From: Mobilitalea sp.
GTDB taxonomy: Bacteria > Bacillota_A > Clostridia > Lachnospirales > Lachnospiraceae
Length of the DNA stretch: 5,221 bases
Direction: 5' to 3'
Assembly (NCBI GenBank): GCA_029974875.1
Contig: JARKQP010000509.1
Coordinates: forward strand, 1 to 5,221
The stretch's first letter is position 1; every line of letters begins with the position of its first letter. The notes below the pieces were generated by a model, which worked only from the letters and a program-made list of their open reading frames with translations, was not told the DNA's origin and made no database searches. Below, in pieces: positions 1 to 5,221 of this stretch. Position numbers and translations under genes: made by a program.

Positions 1-108
1 TACTTATATACCACCCCTGCCCCTCTTCCTGTGGGATATAGGTGTTGATGAGGATATGCCGGAAAACTGGATGGTTGGTTTTATGGTATGGCCTATATGG
101 TTTAGGGA

Positions 109-996
109 TTAGAACAGGCTTAATTGGGTATAATCGTATCCCTTTTTGTAGGCGCATATGATGTCTTCCATACGGTATAGGAGACCTAGGCGGTTACATT
201 CCTTGAGAAAGAGCCGGTGAAGCTCCCCTGCTTTCGGACTGTTGCAGGAGTAGGAGGAGCCATATTGCTGCTGATACAAGGTAGAGAGTCCTTGACCCGG
301 GAATAATTCATTTAATTTCCGGTAGAAATATTCTCTTTGTCCTGAGCGGAGGGATACTCCAAACCAAGGATAGATGAATTTTGCCCCATTTCCATGGGCT
401 GCATGGATGATGCCCAGAATATTTTCAGGGGTGTCATTCAGGTAGGGAAGGATCGGCATCATTAAAATACCGGTAAACAGTCCTGCCTCTGATAATTTCC
501 GGATGGCCTGCAGCCTCCGGGAGGTAGGGCATACATGAGGCTCCAGCAGCTGACTTATCCTGTCATCTATGGAGGTAATGGTTATTTTGCAGATGACAGG
601 AGAATGTGACTTGATACGTGTCAGGAGATCAATATCCCTTGTAATCAAGTCACTTTTTGTAGCAATACCGATCCCGAACTGGTTGAGGTCTATTAAGGTA
701 AGAGCTTTTCTGGTAAATTCATGTTTTTTCTCAAATGGGTTATAGGGATCGCTCATGGCTCCGGTACCGATCACACCGGTTTTTATCCTCCTGCGCAGTT
801 CCTCCTGAAGGATGGTAATTGCATTGTCCTTGGCCCGGATCTGGTCAAAATCTGAGATCTGGTAACAGTCACTGCGGCTGTCACAGTAGATGCACCCGTG
901 GCAGCAACCCTTATAGAGATTCATGTTATAATCCTGTCCGAACCAGGAGGTATCTTTTTTCTTTGTTATGATGGTTTTGGCAGGAATTAATTGCAT
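109..996 (-). CDS. SPL-like (COG1533) radical SAM protein
   Basis: Predicted iron-sulfur radical SAM enzyme of the group annotated as 'DNA repair photolyase' or SPL family; the substrate is unknown. Cys31, Cys35 and Cys38 form the CX3CX2C motif that holds the 4Fe-4S cluster (YKGCCHGCIYC, residues 28-38). Other family-like blocks are GTGAMSDPYNPFEKK (77-91), ATKSDLITRDIDLL (112-125), LEPHVCPTSRRLQAI (151-165) and MMPILPYLND (179-188), followed by the QLSLF end seen in many relatives. At 295 aa it is a normal length for the short members, but it lacks the N-terminal part of true spore photoproduct lyase. The start is ATG with AAAGGA six bases upstream. It overlaps the end of the upstream GyrI-like gene by 10 bases, so it is probably cotranscribed and translationally coupled. 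Family assignment is firm; the reaction is not known. Confidence 0.9.
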   Translation of the reverse strand: MQLIPAKTIITKKKDTSWFGQDYNMNLYKGCCHGCIYCDSRSDCYQISDFDQIRAKDNAITILQEELRRRIKTGVIGTGAMSDPYNPFEKKHEFTRKALTLIDLNQFGIGIATKSDLITRDIDLLTRIKSHSPVICKITITSIDDRISQLLEPHVCPTSRRLQAIRKLSEAGLFTGILMMPILPYLNDTPENILGIIHAAHGNGAKFIYPWFGVSLRSGQREYFYRKLNELFPGQGLSTLYQQQYGSSYSCNSPKAGELHRLFLKECNRLGLLYRMEDIICAYKKGYDYTQLSLF

Positions 997-1667
997 GATG
1001 GGTCCTTTCGCAGGACAGGATGGCGTAGTATGGTTTTCATGGTAGCCGGGTTTGCCTTTCTGGGGTCAGAAAGATAGATTTCATGGTGGCGGCGGATCTT
1101 GTTATCCGGGGAAGGATTTCCGATGTCATAGATTAAGTTATTGCCCTGGACATAGCTTTCCATCTTTTCCATGGTAGCCGGTTCTGCGTCGTAGGGGCCT
1201 ATGTGCATGCATTGGACGCAGAGGCCTTCTTCAAAGCGTTCGAGCCTTGCCTTTGTAACGTCAAGCTCCGGTTTCTTCTTCTGGACAGCCTTCTTTGCTT
1301 CTTCGAAGGCAGCAGGTGTAACAAAGTCGGGCTGGCGTATCATCGAAGTCCAACAGAATTTTGATTTTTGGGTGAAATCCATATCATTTGCGTCGTCCAG
1401 CCACCAAAGGCCTTCCAGTGGAGGAACAACATAATCCGGGAGGTTTTTTAAAGCACTGGCATCTTTTTTGAATTTCTGGCTCATCTTGATCGTATAGGAC
1501 AGAGCGTATAATAGTTCTATGGACTTTTTATATTCTCCGTTTTCGTCATTGGGATCCCCATGACCATCTACCATAATGAAGTTCATTTCTGGCACCTGGA
1601 TTATGGAGGGCTCTGTTTTGGGAGAATAGAGTTCCTTTTCTGCTAACTTAAAATTAATTTTTTCCAT
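987..1667 (-). CDS. GyrI-like small-molecule-binding domain protein
   Basis: Soluble 226-aa protein that reads as the GyrI-like family with the duplicated SHS2-type fold (COG4832/UCP031644-like, from memory). Blocks seen: VDGHGDPN (33-40), PPLEGLWW (82-89), Trp106, RQPDFVT (111-117), MHIGPYDAEP (154-163), HHEIYLSDPRK (194-204) and KTILRHPV (211-218). Relatives bind hydrophobic ligands, and some hydrolyse cyclopropanoid DNA-alkylating natural products; whether this one does is unknown. The frame is open back to a GTG at 1739, but that extension has no Shine-Dalgarno site and begins inside a palindrome. I chose the ATG at 1667 because an AGGAAAGGATGG stretch lies just upstream and the family-like sequence begins there. 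An ATG four codons upstream sits right against the AAAGG and is less likely. It is first in a two-gene unit with the radical SAM gene. Confidence 0.85.
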   Translation of the reverse strand: MEKINFKLAEKELYSPKTEPSIIQVPEMNFIMVDGHGDPNDENGEYKKSIELLYALSYTIKMSQKFKKDASALKNLPDYVVPPLEGLWWLDDANDMDFTQKSKFCWTSMIRQPDFVTPAAFEEAKKAVQKKKPELDVTKARLERFEEGLCVQCMHIGPYDAEPATMEKMESYVQGNNLIYDIGNPSPDNKIRRHHEIYLSDPRKANPATMKTILRHPVLRKDPSCN

Positions 1668-1715
1668 GAAGATTACCATCCTTTCCTGATCGAACTTTTT
1701 AGTTCTCTTTCCACC

Positions 1716-1744
1716 ATCATAACATGGATAATATGACACTAGTA
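1716..1744 (-). promoter_or_regulatory. Candidate promoter of the GyrI-like/radical SAM unit
   Basis: On the minus strand an extended -10 element, TG-T-TATGAT, lies with its hexamer at 1721-1716. The -35 position 17 bases upstream (1744-1739) reads TACTAG, a poor match to TTGACA. An extended -10 can work without a good -35, and a poor -35 inside a palindrome would suit a regulated promoter. The predicted transcript would start near 1709, about 42 bases before the ATG at 1667. Inferred from sequence only. Confidence 0.4.
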
Positions 1745-1755
1745 TGTCATATTAT
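1728..1755. promoter_or_regulatory. 28-bp interrupted palindrome, candidate operator
   Basis: Two perfect 11-base arms, ATAATATGACA (1728-1738) and TGTCATATTAT (1745-1755), flank the 6-base spacer CTAGTA. The spacer coincides with the predicted -35 hexamer of the GyrI-like gene's promoter, so a dimeric protein bound here would control it. The repeat is certain; its use as an operator is inferred. The binding protein is not identified in this window. Confidence 0.65.
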
Positions 1756-1760
1756 TGAAT

Positions 1761-1777
1761 TCAAATCCGAGATTTGA
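1761..1777. promoter_or_regulatory. 17-bp palindrome, possible second operator
   Basis: Perfect 7-base arms TCAAATC (1761-1767) and GATTTGA (1771-1777) separated by CGA. It lies 5 bases beyond the 28-bp palindrome, upstream of the predicted promoter. The arms differ from those of the larger palindrome, so it would be a site for a different protein or a chance structure. Confidence 0.4.
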
Positions 1778-1796
1778 TAATCATGATGTAGGTAAC

Positions 1797-1831
1797 AAAA
1801 AAGCTTTACCCTATATGAATAGCGCTTTTTC
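1797..1831 (-). terminator. Weak intrinsic terminator of the MFS/WYL unit
   Basis: Read on the minus strand, AAAAAGC pairs with GCTTTTT, and an inner CTAT/ATAG pair closes a TCAT loop. The structure ends in a run of six T, 23-57 bases past the WYL gene's stop. The stem is AT-rich with an uneven inner loop, so termination may be partial. It lies before the promoter of the next minus-strand unit, which is where an operon end would be expected. Confidence 0.45.
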
Positions 1832-1853
1832 TTACAATTTAGTGGGAAGTTTT

Positions 1854-2780
1854 CTATGAACTAATATTATATTTTTTTAGGGTTTTTATATATTTATCTA
1901 TTAAATTATTACGGATATCCAGTGGCTCCAGCAGCTCCAGCTGGTCTTCATAGGACATCAGATAGCCATACAGCCACCCGCCGGCAGGCATATCGGTGCG
2001 GATAAGAAAATTTCCGTCGTTATCCTGTGTTATAGAAGAGGCAGGGAATTCATCGTAGACACGGTATGCCATGGAGGGATGGATTTTTAACAATAGCTCC
2101 TGCATGGGAGGAGGGGAAGAAGGAAGGTAGGCTTCGCTGAGCTTTTCCTTTTCAGGCTCCCAAGGCCTTGGTGCGAACTGTTCTTCGGTAATTAACAGCT
2201 TTTGAATCCTGGATATTTTAAAATAGCGGATATCCTGCTTTTCCCTGCAAAATCCTAATAAATACCAGGCTTGTCCTTTAAAGATAAGCTTGGCAGGCTC
2301 CAAAACCCGGACTGTTTCCTGACCGTAGGAGCTATAATAATGGAATTGGATCACCCTATGGTTTAATATGGAATCCTTGATCTGCTGGAATTTTAGCTTA
2401 TCCTCCTCCTTGCTGCTCCAATTGGAAAAATCAACTTCAATCCAGTCCGCATTCTTGTTACCGAATAAGGAGTCCAGCTTTGAAAGTATCTGGCTACGAT
2501 CCGAAGGAAGGGTTGCCTTTAAGCCCTGCAAAGCGGACAGTATGTCAGATTGCTCCTGGTCTGTCAGAACGGATTTGTTGAGGACATAGCTCTCCAGCAG
2601 ACAGATACCGCCGCCTTTTCCCTTACTGGTATAAATAGGGATGCCGGATTCACACAGAATGTCGATATCCCGGTAGATGGTCCGGCGGGATACCTCAAAA
2701 TGCTCTGCCAGCTCCTGGGCAGTGACGCTCTTTTTGTTCACGAGGATATATATGATTTCGAATAGACGGTTAATTTGCAT
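1854..2780 (-). CDS. YafY-type HTH/WYL-domain transcriptional regulator
   Basis: Cytoplasmic DNA-binding regulator of 308 aa, the usual length of the YafY/WYL group. The N-terminal DeoR-like winged HTH spans about residues 1-60, with recognition helix VSRRTIYRDID at 30-40 and a glycine-rich wing (KGKGGG, 53-58). The WYL domain spans about 135-200, with the signature WYLLGFCRE at 172-180 and Arg186 and Arg191 in the pocket region (RYFKISRI). A WCX-like C-terminal segment lies at about 225-303. WYL domains sense a ligand, in some cases nucleic acid; the ligand here is not visible. It lies 53 bases behind the MFS gene with no convincing promoter between, so it is probably cotranscribed and may control the exporter. 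A weak CAGG sits 9 bases before the ATG, and a possible terminator follows the stop. Confidence 0.93.
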   Translation of the reverse strand: MQINRLFEIIYILVNKKSVTAQELAEHFEVSRRTIYRDIDILCESGIPIYTSKGKGGGICLLESYVLNKSVLTDQEQSDILSALQGLKATLPSDRSQILSKLDSLFGNKNADWIEVDFSNWSSKEEDKLKFQQIKDSILNHRVIQFHYYSSYGQETVRVLEPAKLIFKGQAWYLLGFCREKQDIRYFKISRIQKLLITEEQFAPRPWEPEKEKLSEAYLPSSPPPMQELLLKIHPSMAYRVYDEFPASSITQDNDGNFLIRTDMPAGGWLYGYLMSYEDQLELLEPLDIRNNLIDKYIKTLKKYNISS

Positions 2781-2825
2781 GTTTGTGACCTGCTTTCGGG
2801 AAATTCAAGTTTTGTGGCCTCTTGG

Positions 2826-2844
2826 CTCTATGTCTATTGTCTTG
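2826..2844. promoter_or_regulatory. Second AGACATAGA motif copy upstream of the WYL gene
   Basis: The minus strand reads AAGACAATAGACATAGAG across the stop codon of the MFS gene, about 47 bases before the WYL start. It shares AGACATAGA, in the same orientation, with the leader of the MFS gene. It may be an internal regulatory site, or chance, since it partly encodes the MFS C-terminus. Confidence 0.25.
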
Positions 2845-4081
2845 AGTTATGGGGTAATGCTTTATTCCTCTTTTGGGGAAGGACCAGCAGGGCACTGACC
2901 AATGTAAACAGCAGCATTGCGATCCCGGAAACGAAAAACCATAGTGGTACTCCCCGGCTTTCGGCAATCGGGCCGGCTATGAGCAGTCCTAAAGGCATCG
3001 TTGCTGAGCTGAGGCTACCGATCAGGGAAAAGACCCTCCCCATTTTCTCCGGAGCGATGGTTTCCTGCAAATAGGCGATATATGGGATGTTATACAGGTT
3101 GCTGCTGGCTCCAAGTAAGGTACACAATGCTGCGAAAATCCAGAACCAGACCATCTCTGACGGCAGCAGACCGCATAGCAGGGAGGATGCCCCCATCCCC
3201 AGAAGCCCCATATGGATGACCGGGAACTTGTTTTTGATGGCACCGAATTTTCCGAGAGCTATGGCGCAGAGCATCATGCCCCCCGCATAACCGAGGTTCA
3301 CCATGCTGGCATGCCAAGCATCGGCTCGGAAATAGTCGCTGGTCATAAGAGGATAATAGGTGGATAAAGGTGCGTAAAACACCATGCCCAGCAGCGTGGC
3401 AGCGGTCACGATGAATAACCTCCTGTCCTGACAGATCGCCGCAGCTCCCTCTTTTATTTCATGGAAAAGGTGTTGCCTTTGGCTTGCCTGACGCTCCGGG
3501 TCGGGTATTTTGACAAGTGCCACCGTGGCACAGGCGACGAGCGCACCTGCCAAATCAGACAGCAATATGATCCAAAGGGGCAGGGCAGCATACATGGCTG
3601 CACCCAATACGGGTCCTATCAAAAAGGCACCTGATTGCATAAACTGGCTCCAGCCATTGGCACGCACCAGCTCCTGCTGCGGCACCAGCATGGGCACCGC
3701 GGCCTGAATGGCTGGTGTGTGAAATACGTTGCCCACCGCACGGATACCCAACACCACACAAGCCGACCAATACGGAGGATTGCCGGATAGGAAGAACAAG
3801 GCGAAAACAAGGGCGATTAAGCCGATGAAAAGATCTGCCGCAATGATGACGGTTTTCCGGTGAAGACGGTCGACCCACACGCCCGCAAAGGGACCGAGAA
3901 TCAATTGAGGTAAAAAGGCGAATACCCCCGCAATTGACATCATAATAGGTGACGCTGTTTCACTTGCCAGCCACCAGATCAGGGAAAACTGCACGGCGGC
4001 GCTGCCTATAAGGGATACGGTCTGCCCGCTGGCTATGGTGAGGAAATCCCACCTCCATTTATTCTGTTGATTTTTCTTCAT
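2834..4081 (-). CDS. Mef-like MFS drug efflux transporter
   Basis: Inner-membrane major facilitator, probably a proton-driven exporter. The 415-aa sequence is alternating hydrophobic segments consistent with 12 helices. It matches the Mef/TIGR00900-like group in several places: GQTVSLIGSAAVQ near the start, the loop 2-3 motif A GVWVDRLHRK (67-76), IRAVGNVFHTPA with its charged Arg114, GPVLGAA in helix 5, and GRVFSLIGSLSSATMPLG (348-365). The general plan resembles macrolide efflux protein Mef(A), but the sequence is clearly divergent, so neither the name nor macrolide resistance should be assumed. A GTG at 4087 is in frame, but GGGAG (4091-4087) overlaps it and lies 5 bases before the ATG at 4081, which decides the start. 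The gene is richer in G+C than its neighbours. First gene of the unit with the WYL regulator. Confidence 0.92.
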   Translation of the reverse strand: MKKNQQNKWRWDFLTIASGQTVSLIGSAAVQFSLIWWLASETASPIMMSIAGVFAFLPQLILGPFAGVWVDRLHRKTVIIAADLFIGLIALVFALFFLSGNPPYWSACVVLGIRAVGNVFHTPAIQAAVPMLVPQQELVRANGWSQFMQSGAFLIGPVLGAAMYAALPLWIILLSDLAGALVACATVALVKIPDPERQASQRQHLFHEIKEGAAAICQDRRLFIVTAATLLGMVFYAPLSTYYPLMTSDYFRADAWHASMVNLGYAGGMMLCAIALGKFGAIKNKFPVIHMGLLGMGASSLLCGLLPSEMVWFWIFAALCTLLGASSNLYNIPYIAYLQETIAPEKMGRVFSLIGSLSSATMPLGLLIAGPIAESRGVPLWFFVSGIAMLLFTLVSALLVLPQKRNKALPHNSRQ

Positions 4082-4139
4082 AAGCACTCCCGGTTTAGAT
4101 AGTTTCTCTTTTATAAAACAACTGGCAATTTAGTCAGTC

Positions 4140-4163
4140 AGACAATACTTGTCTATGTCTTAG
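4140..4163. promoter_or_regulatory. AGACA-rich candidate operator in the MFS leader
   Basis: On the minus strand AAGACATAGACA runs into a perfect dyad, AGACAA-GTA-TTGTCT (4140-4154), giving two direct and one inverted copies of the AGACA half-site. It lies about 20-35 bases downstream of the predicted start, a repressor-like position. A similar AGACATAGA occurs at 2827-2835, ahead of the WYL gene. Inferred, not demonstrated. Confidence 0.4.
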
Positions 4164-4181
4164 AAAATTAAAGATAATTAG

Positions 4182-4211
4182 ATTATACCAGTTTGCAGGC
4201 ATATATTTCAA
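4182..4211 (-). promoter_or_regulatory. Sigma-A-type promoter of the MFS/WYL operon
   Basis: On the minus strand a -35 box TTGAAA (4211-4206) and a perfect -10 box TATAAT (4187-4182) are separated by 18 bases. Transcription should start near 4175, giving a leader of about 93 bases before the ATG at 4081. This is the best promoter in the window. Confidence 0.65.
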
Positions 4212-4248
4212 GCATAACGAACATAGACGGGAGCGTGCAAAATTGTAT

Positions 4249-4266
4249 GGAAGAATTGGAAGAATT
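4249..4266 (+). repeat. Tandem 9-bp direct repeat
   Basis: GGAAGAATT occurs twice in immediate succession (4249-4257 and 4258-4266), just before the candidate -10 box of the plus-strand exporter gene. It could be a slippage product or part of a promoter site; nothing more can be said. Confidence 0.6.
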
Positions 4267-4270
4267 ATAG

Positions 4271-4276
4271 TATAAT
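4271..4276 (+). promoter_or_regulatory. Candidate -10 box for the ArAE-like gene
   Basis: A perfect TATAAT lies about 100 bases before the start codon, on the strand of the exporter gene. No good -35 box is seen 16-18 bases upstream (TGGAAG at 17), so the promoter may be weak, activator-dependent, or chance in AT-rich DNA. Confidence 0.35.
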
Positions 4277-4285
4277 TTTTCTAAA

Positions 4286-4343
4286 TAACAATACAGGCTG
4301 ATATGAAGGGAGTTATATAACGGAGCAGCTTCATTTATTGTTA
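4286..4343 (+). other. Possible stem-loop in the leader of the ArAE-like gene
   Basis: TAACAATA (4286-4293) pairs perfectly with TATTGTTA (4336-4343). Inside it, ATGAAG (4303-4308) pairs with CTTCAT (4329-4334), leaving an asymmetric internal loop of 9 versus 1 bases and a 20-base apical loop. The stems are AT-rich. It does not look like a known riboswitch and lacks a T-run, so it is not a terminator. Its role is unknown. Confidence 0.3.
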
Positions 4344-4364
4344 AAGAGTTAGAAGATAGAGTCT

Positions 4365-4371
4365 AAGGAGG
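4365..4371 (+). promoter_or_regulatory. Strong Shine-Dalgarno site of the ArAE-like gene
   Basis: AAGGAGG is a near-perfect complement to the 16S rRNA 3' end. Its spacing (3 bases to ATG, 6 bases to the adjacent GTG) supports translation starting at 4375 or 4378 and argues against the ATG at 4393. Confidence 0.75.
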
Positions 4372-4374
4372 CCT

Positions 4375-5221
4375 ATGGTGAAGGAAAAGGTTATGAAGCA
4401 TGTCAATCTGTTATTTCTGTTAAAAGTGAGCATCGGCTCCGCTGCGGCAATTTTAATCGCGAACCAGCTGGGCTTATTATATAGTCCCTCAGCGGGAATT
4501 ATTACATTATTGACAATCCAGAATACGAAAAAGGAAACCCTGACCGTAGCCTTGAAAAGATTCATCGCTTTCGTTTTAGCGGTGATCATATCCTACCTGG
4601 TCTTCCAGGGCATCGGATATACGGCGGTTGCTTTTGGAGGCTTCGTATTTCTGTTTGTTGCCCTTTGCCTAGTATCCGGGCTTAAGGATGCAATCGCGAT
4701 GAATGCAGTGTTGATGACCCATTTTCTGATTGAGAAGCGGATGGATGCACCGCTGTTACTGAATGAGCTGGGTCTGCTGTGCGTTGGGATGCTGCTCGGG
4801 ATTGCATTAAATCTTATCATGCCGAGCAAAAGGTCGGGGATCAGAAAGAAACAATTGTTAATAGAAGAAGACATCAAGGAGGTATTAAGGTTCCTGGCAA
4901 ATTTGCTTCGTGGCAAGGAGGCCTGCCTGATACAGGGAGGCGGTATTGTATATCCCCGGGAAGAAAGGGAGCAGGGGTCTGGGAATGACATTGATTTTAA
5001 CCGGCTGGAAGCTAAGCTGGAAGGGCTGCTACAGAGTGCTTATGAAGAAGCGGATAATACCCTATTAAATGATACCAAGTATTTGATATCTTATCTTGAA
5101 ATGAGGAAGCTCCAATTAAGCGTGTTAAAGGATATTAAGTTGAATATCGAAGAGATTCCGGTTATTTTGAAACAAACATATCCAGTTGCCGGGTTTATTG
5201 ATAAGATTGCAGAATCCTTTC
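4375..5221 (+). CDS. Aromatic acid exporter (ArAE_1)/FUSC-like membrane protein, 3'-truncated by window edge
   Basis: An open frame of 282 codons runs off the right edge, so the C-terminus is missing. Residues about 11-150 are an N-terminal membrane region of roughly six helices, including LFLLKVSIGSAAAILIAN, YSPSAGIITLLTIQNTKK (36-53), FIAFVLAVIISYLVF and LLCVGMLLGIALNLIMPS. A soluble, charged, mostly helical region follows from about residue 151. This plan fits the aromatic acid exporter family (DUF939 plus its C-terminal domain), thought to export aromatic acids; the substrate here is unknown. AAGGAGG (4365-4371) lies 3 bases before ATG 4375 and 6 bases before GTG 4378. The GTG has the better spacing, so the real start may be 4378. 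ATG 4393 is too distant. Transcribed divergently from the MFS operon. Confidence 0.85.
   Translation, partial: MVKEKVMKHVNLLFLLKVSIGSAAAILIANQLGLLYSPSAGIITLLTIQNTKKETLTVALKRFIAFVLAVIISYLVFQGIGYTAVAFGGFVFLFVALCLVSGLKDAIAMNAVLMTHFLIEKRMDAPLLLNELGLLCVGMLLGIALNLIMPSKRSGIRKKQLLIEEDIKEVLRFLANLLRGKEACLIQGGGIVYPREEREQGSGNDIDFNRLEAKLEGLLQSAYEEADNTLLNDTKYLISYLEMRKLQLSVLKDIKLNIEEIPVILKQTYPVAGFIDKIAESF

Noticed and set aside
1..157. Minus-strand open frame from an ATG at 157 running off the left edge (52 codons)
   Set aside because: It overlaps the end of the radical SAM gene by about 49 bases, shows no recognisable motif, and a plus-strand frame is equally open across 2-109. I see no supported gene or terminator in 1-108.
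1668..1739. N-terminal extension of the GyrI-like protein to a GTG at 1739
   Set aside because: It has no ribosome site, begins within the palindrome, and encodes no family-like sequence; the ATG at 1667 has a purine-rich site upstream.
1780..1787. ATCATGAT palindrome
   Set aside because: Eight bases is too short to stand out in AT-rich DNA.
2781..2833. Separate promoter or terminator between the MFS and WYL genes
   Set aside because: No hairpin with a T-run and no acceptable -35/-10 pair is seen in these 53 bases.
2770..3878. Open frames on both strands inside the MFS and WYL genes (for example 2775-3074 plus, 3555-3878 minus)
   Set aside because: They are shadows of well-supported genes, have odd compositions rich in Cys, Ser, Pro and Arg, and lack ribosome sites.
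4306..4364. Short coding-like stretch ending in a stop at 4362-4364, just before the ribosome site
   Set aside because: It reads plausibly as a protein tail (KELEDRV) but has no start codon after the upstream stop and is only about 20 codons, so it is not supportable as a gene or a remnant.
4341..4991. Minus-strand open frames at 4341-4589 and 4593-4991 and the plus-strand frame 4779-4988
   Set aside because: They lie antisense to, or out of frame with, the ArAE-like gene, whose 282-codon frame has clear membrane helices and a strong ribosome site.

Overview
The window looks like chromosomal DNA from a low-to-moderate GC Firmicute, most likely a clostridial or Lachnospiraceae-type organism. 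The signs are purine-rich Shine-Dalgarno sites (AAGGAGG, AAAGGA, GGGAG), AT-rich intergenic DNA, and protein families common in anaerobic Clostridia. This placement is inferred from style and was not searched. I see no rRNA, tRNA, CRISPR array, transposase, integrase or phage gene.

There are five genes in three transcription units. (1) Positions 109-1667, minus strand: a GyrI-like ligand-binding-fold protein (226 aa) followed by a COG1533-type radical SAM protein (295 aa). The two reading frames overlap by 10 bases, so they are probably translationally coupled. The promoter region upstream (1668-1796) holds a perfect 28-bp interrupted palindrome centred on the predicted -35 position, plus a second perfect 17-bp palindrome. 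(2) Positions 1854-4081, minus strand: a Mef-like MFS drug exporter (415 aa) followed 53 bases later by a YafY-type HTH/WYL transcription regulator (308 aa). A good sigma-A-type promoter lies at 4182-4211 and a weak intrinsic terminator at 1797-1831. A short AGACA-containing motif recurs near the promoter and again just upstream of the regulator gene, as expected if the regulator controls its own operon. (3) From 4375 to beyond the right edge, plus strand: an aromatic-acid-exporter/FUSC-like membrane protein. It is divergent from the MFS operon, with a strong Shine-Dalgarno site and a leader that can fold.

Possible roles: the exporter/regulator pair reads as an efflux unit with its own controller. 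The GyrI-like/radical SAM pair may be a small stress or detoxification unit, because some GyrI-like proteins hydrolyse cyclopropanoid DNA alkylators and the radical SAM partner belongs to the group annotated as DNA repair photolyase. That functional link is a hypothesis. The coupled pair and its palindromic promoter are the least ordinary items here. The rest is ordinary accessory chromosome, and I found no clear evidence of a wholly new system.
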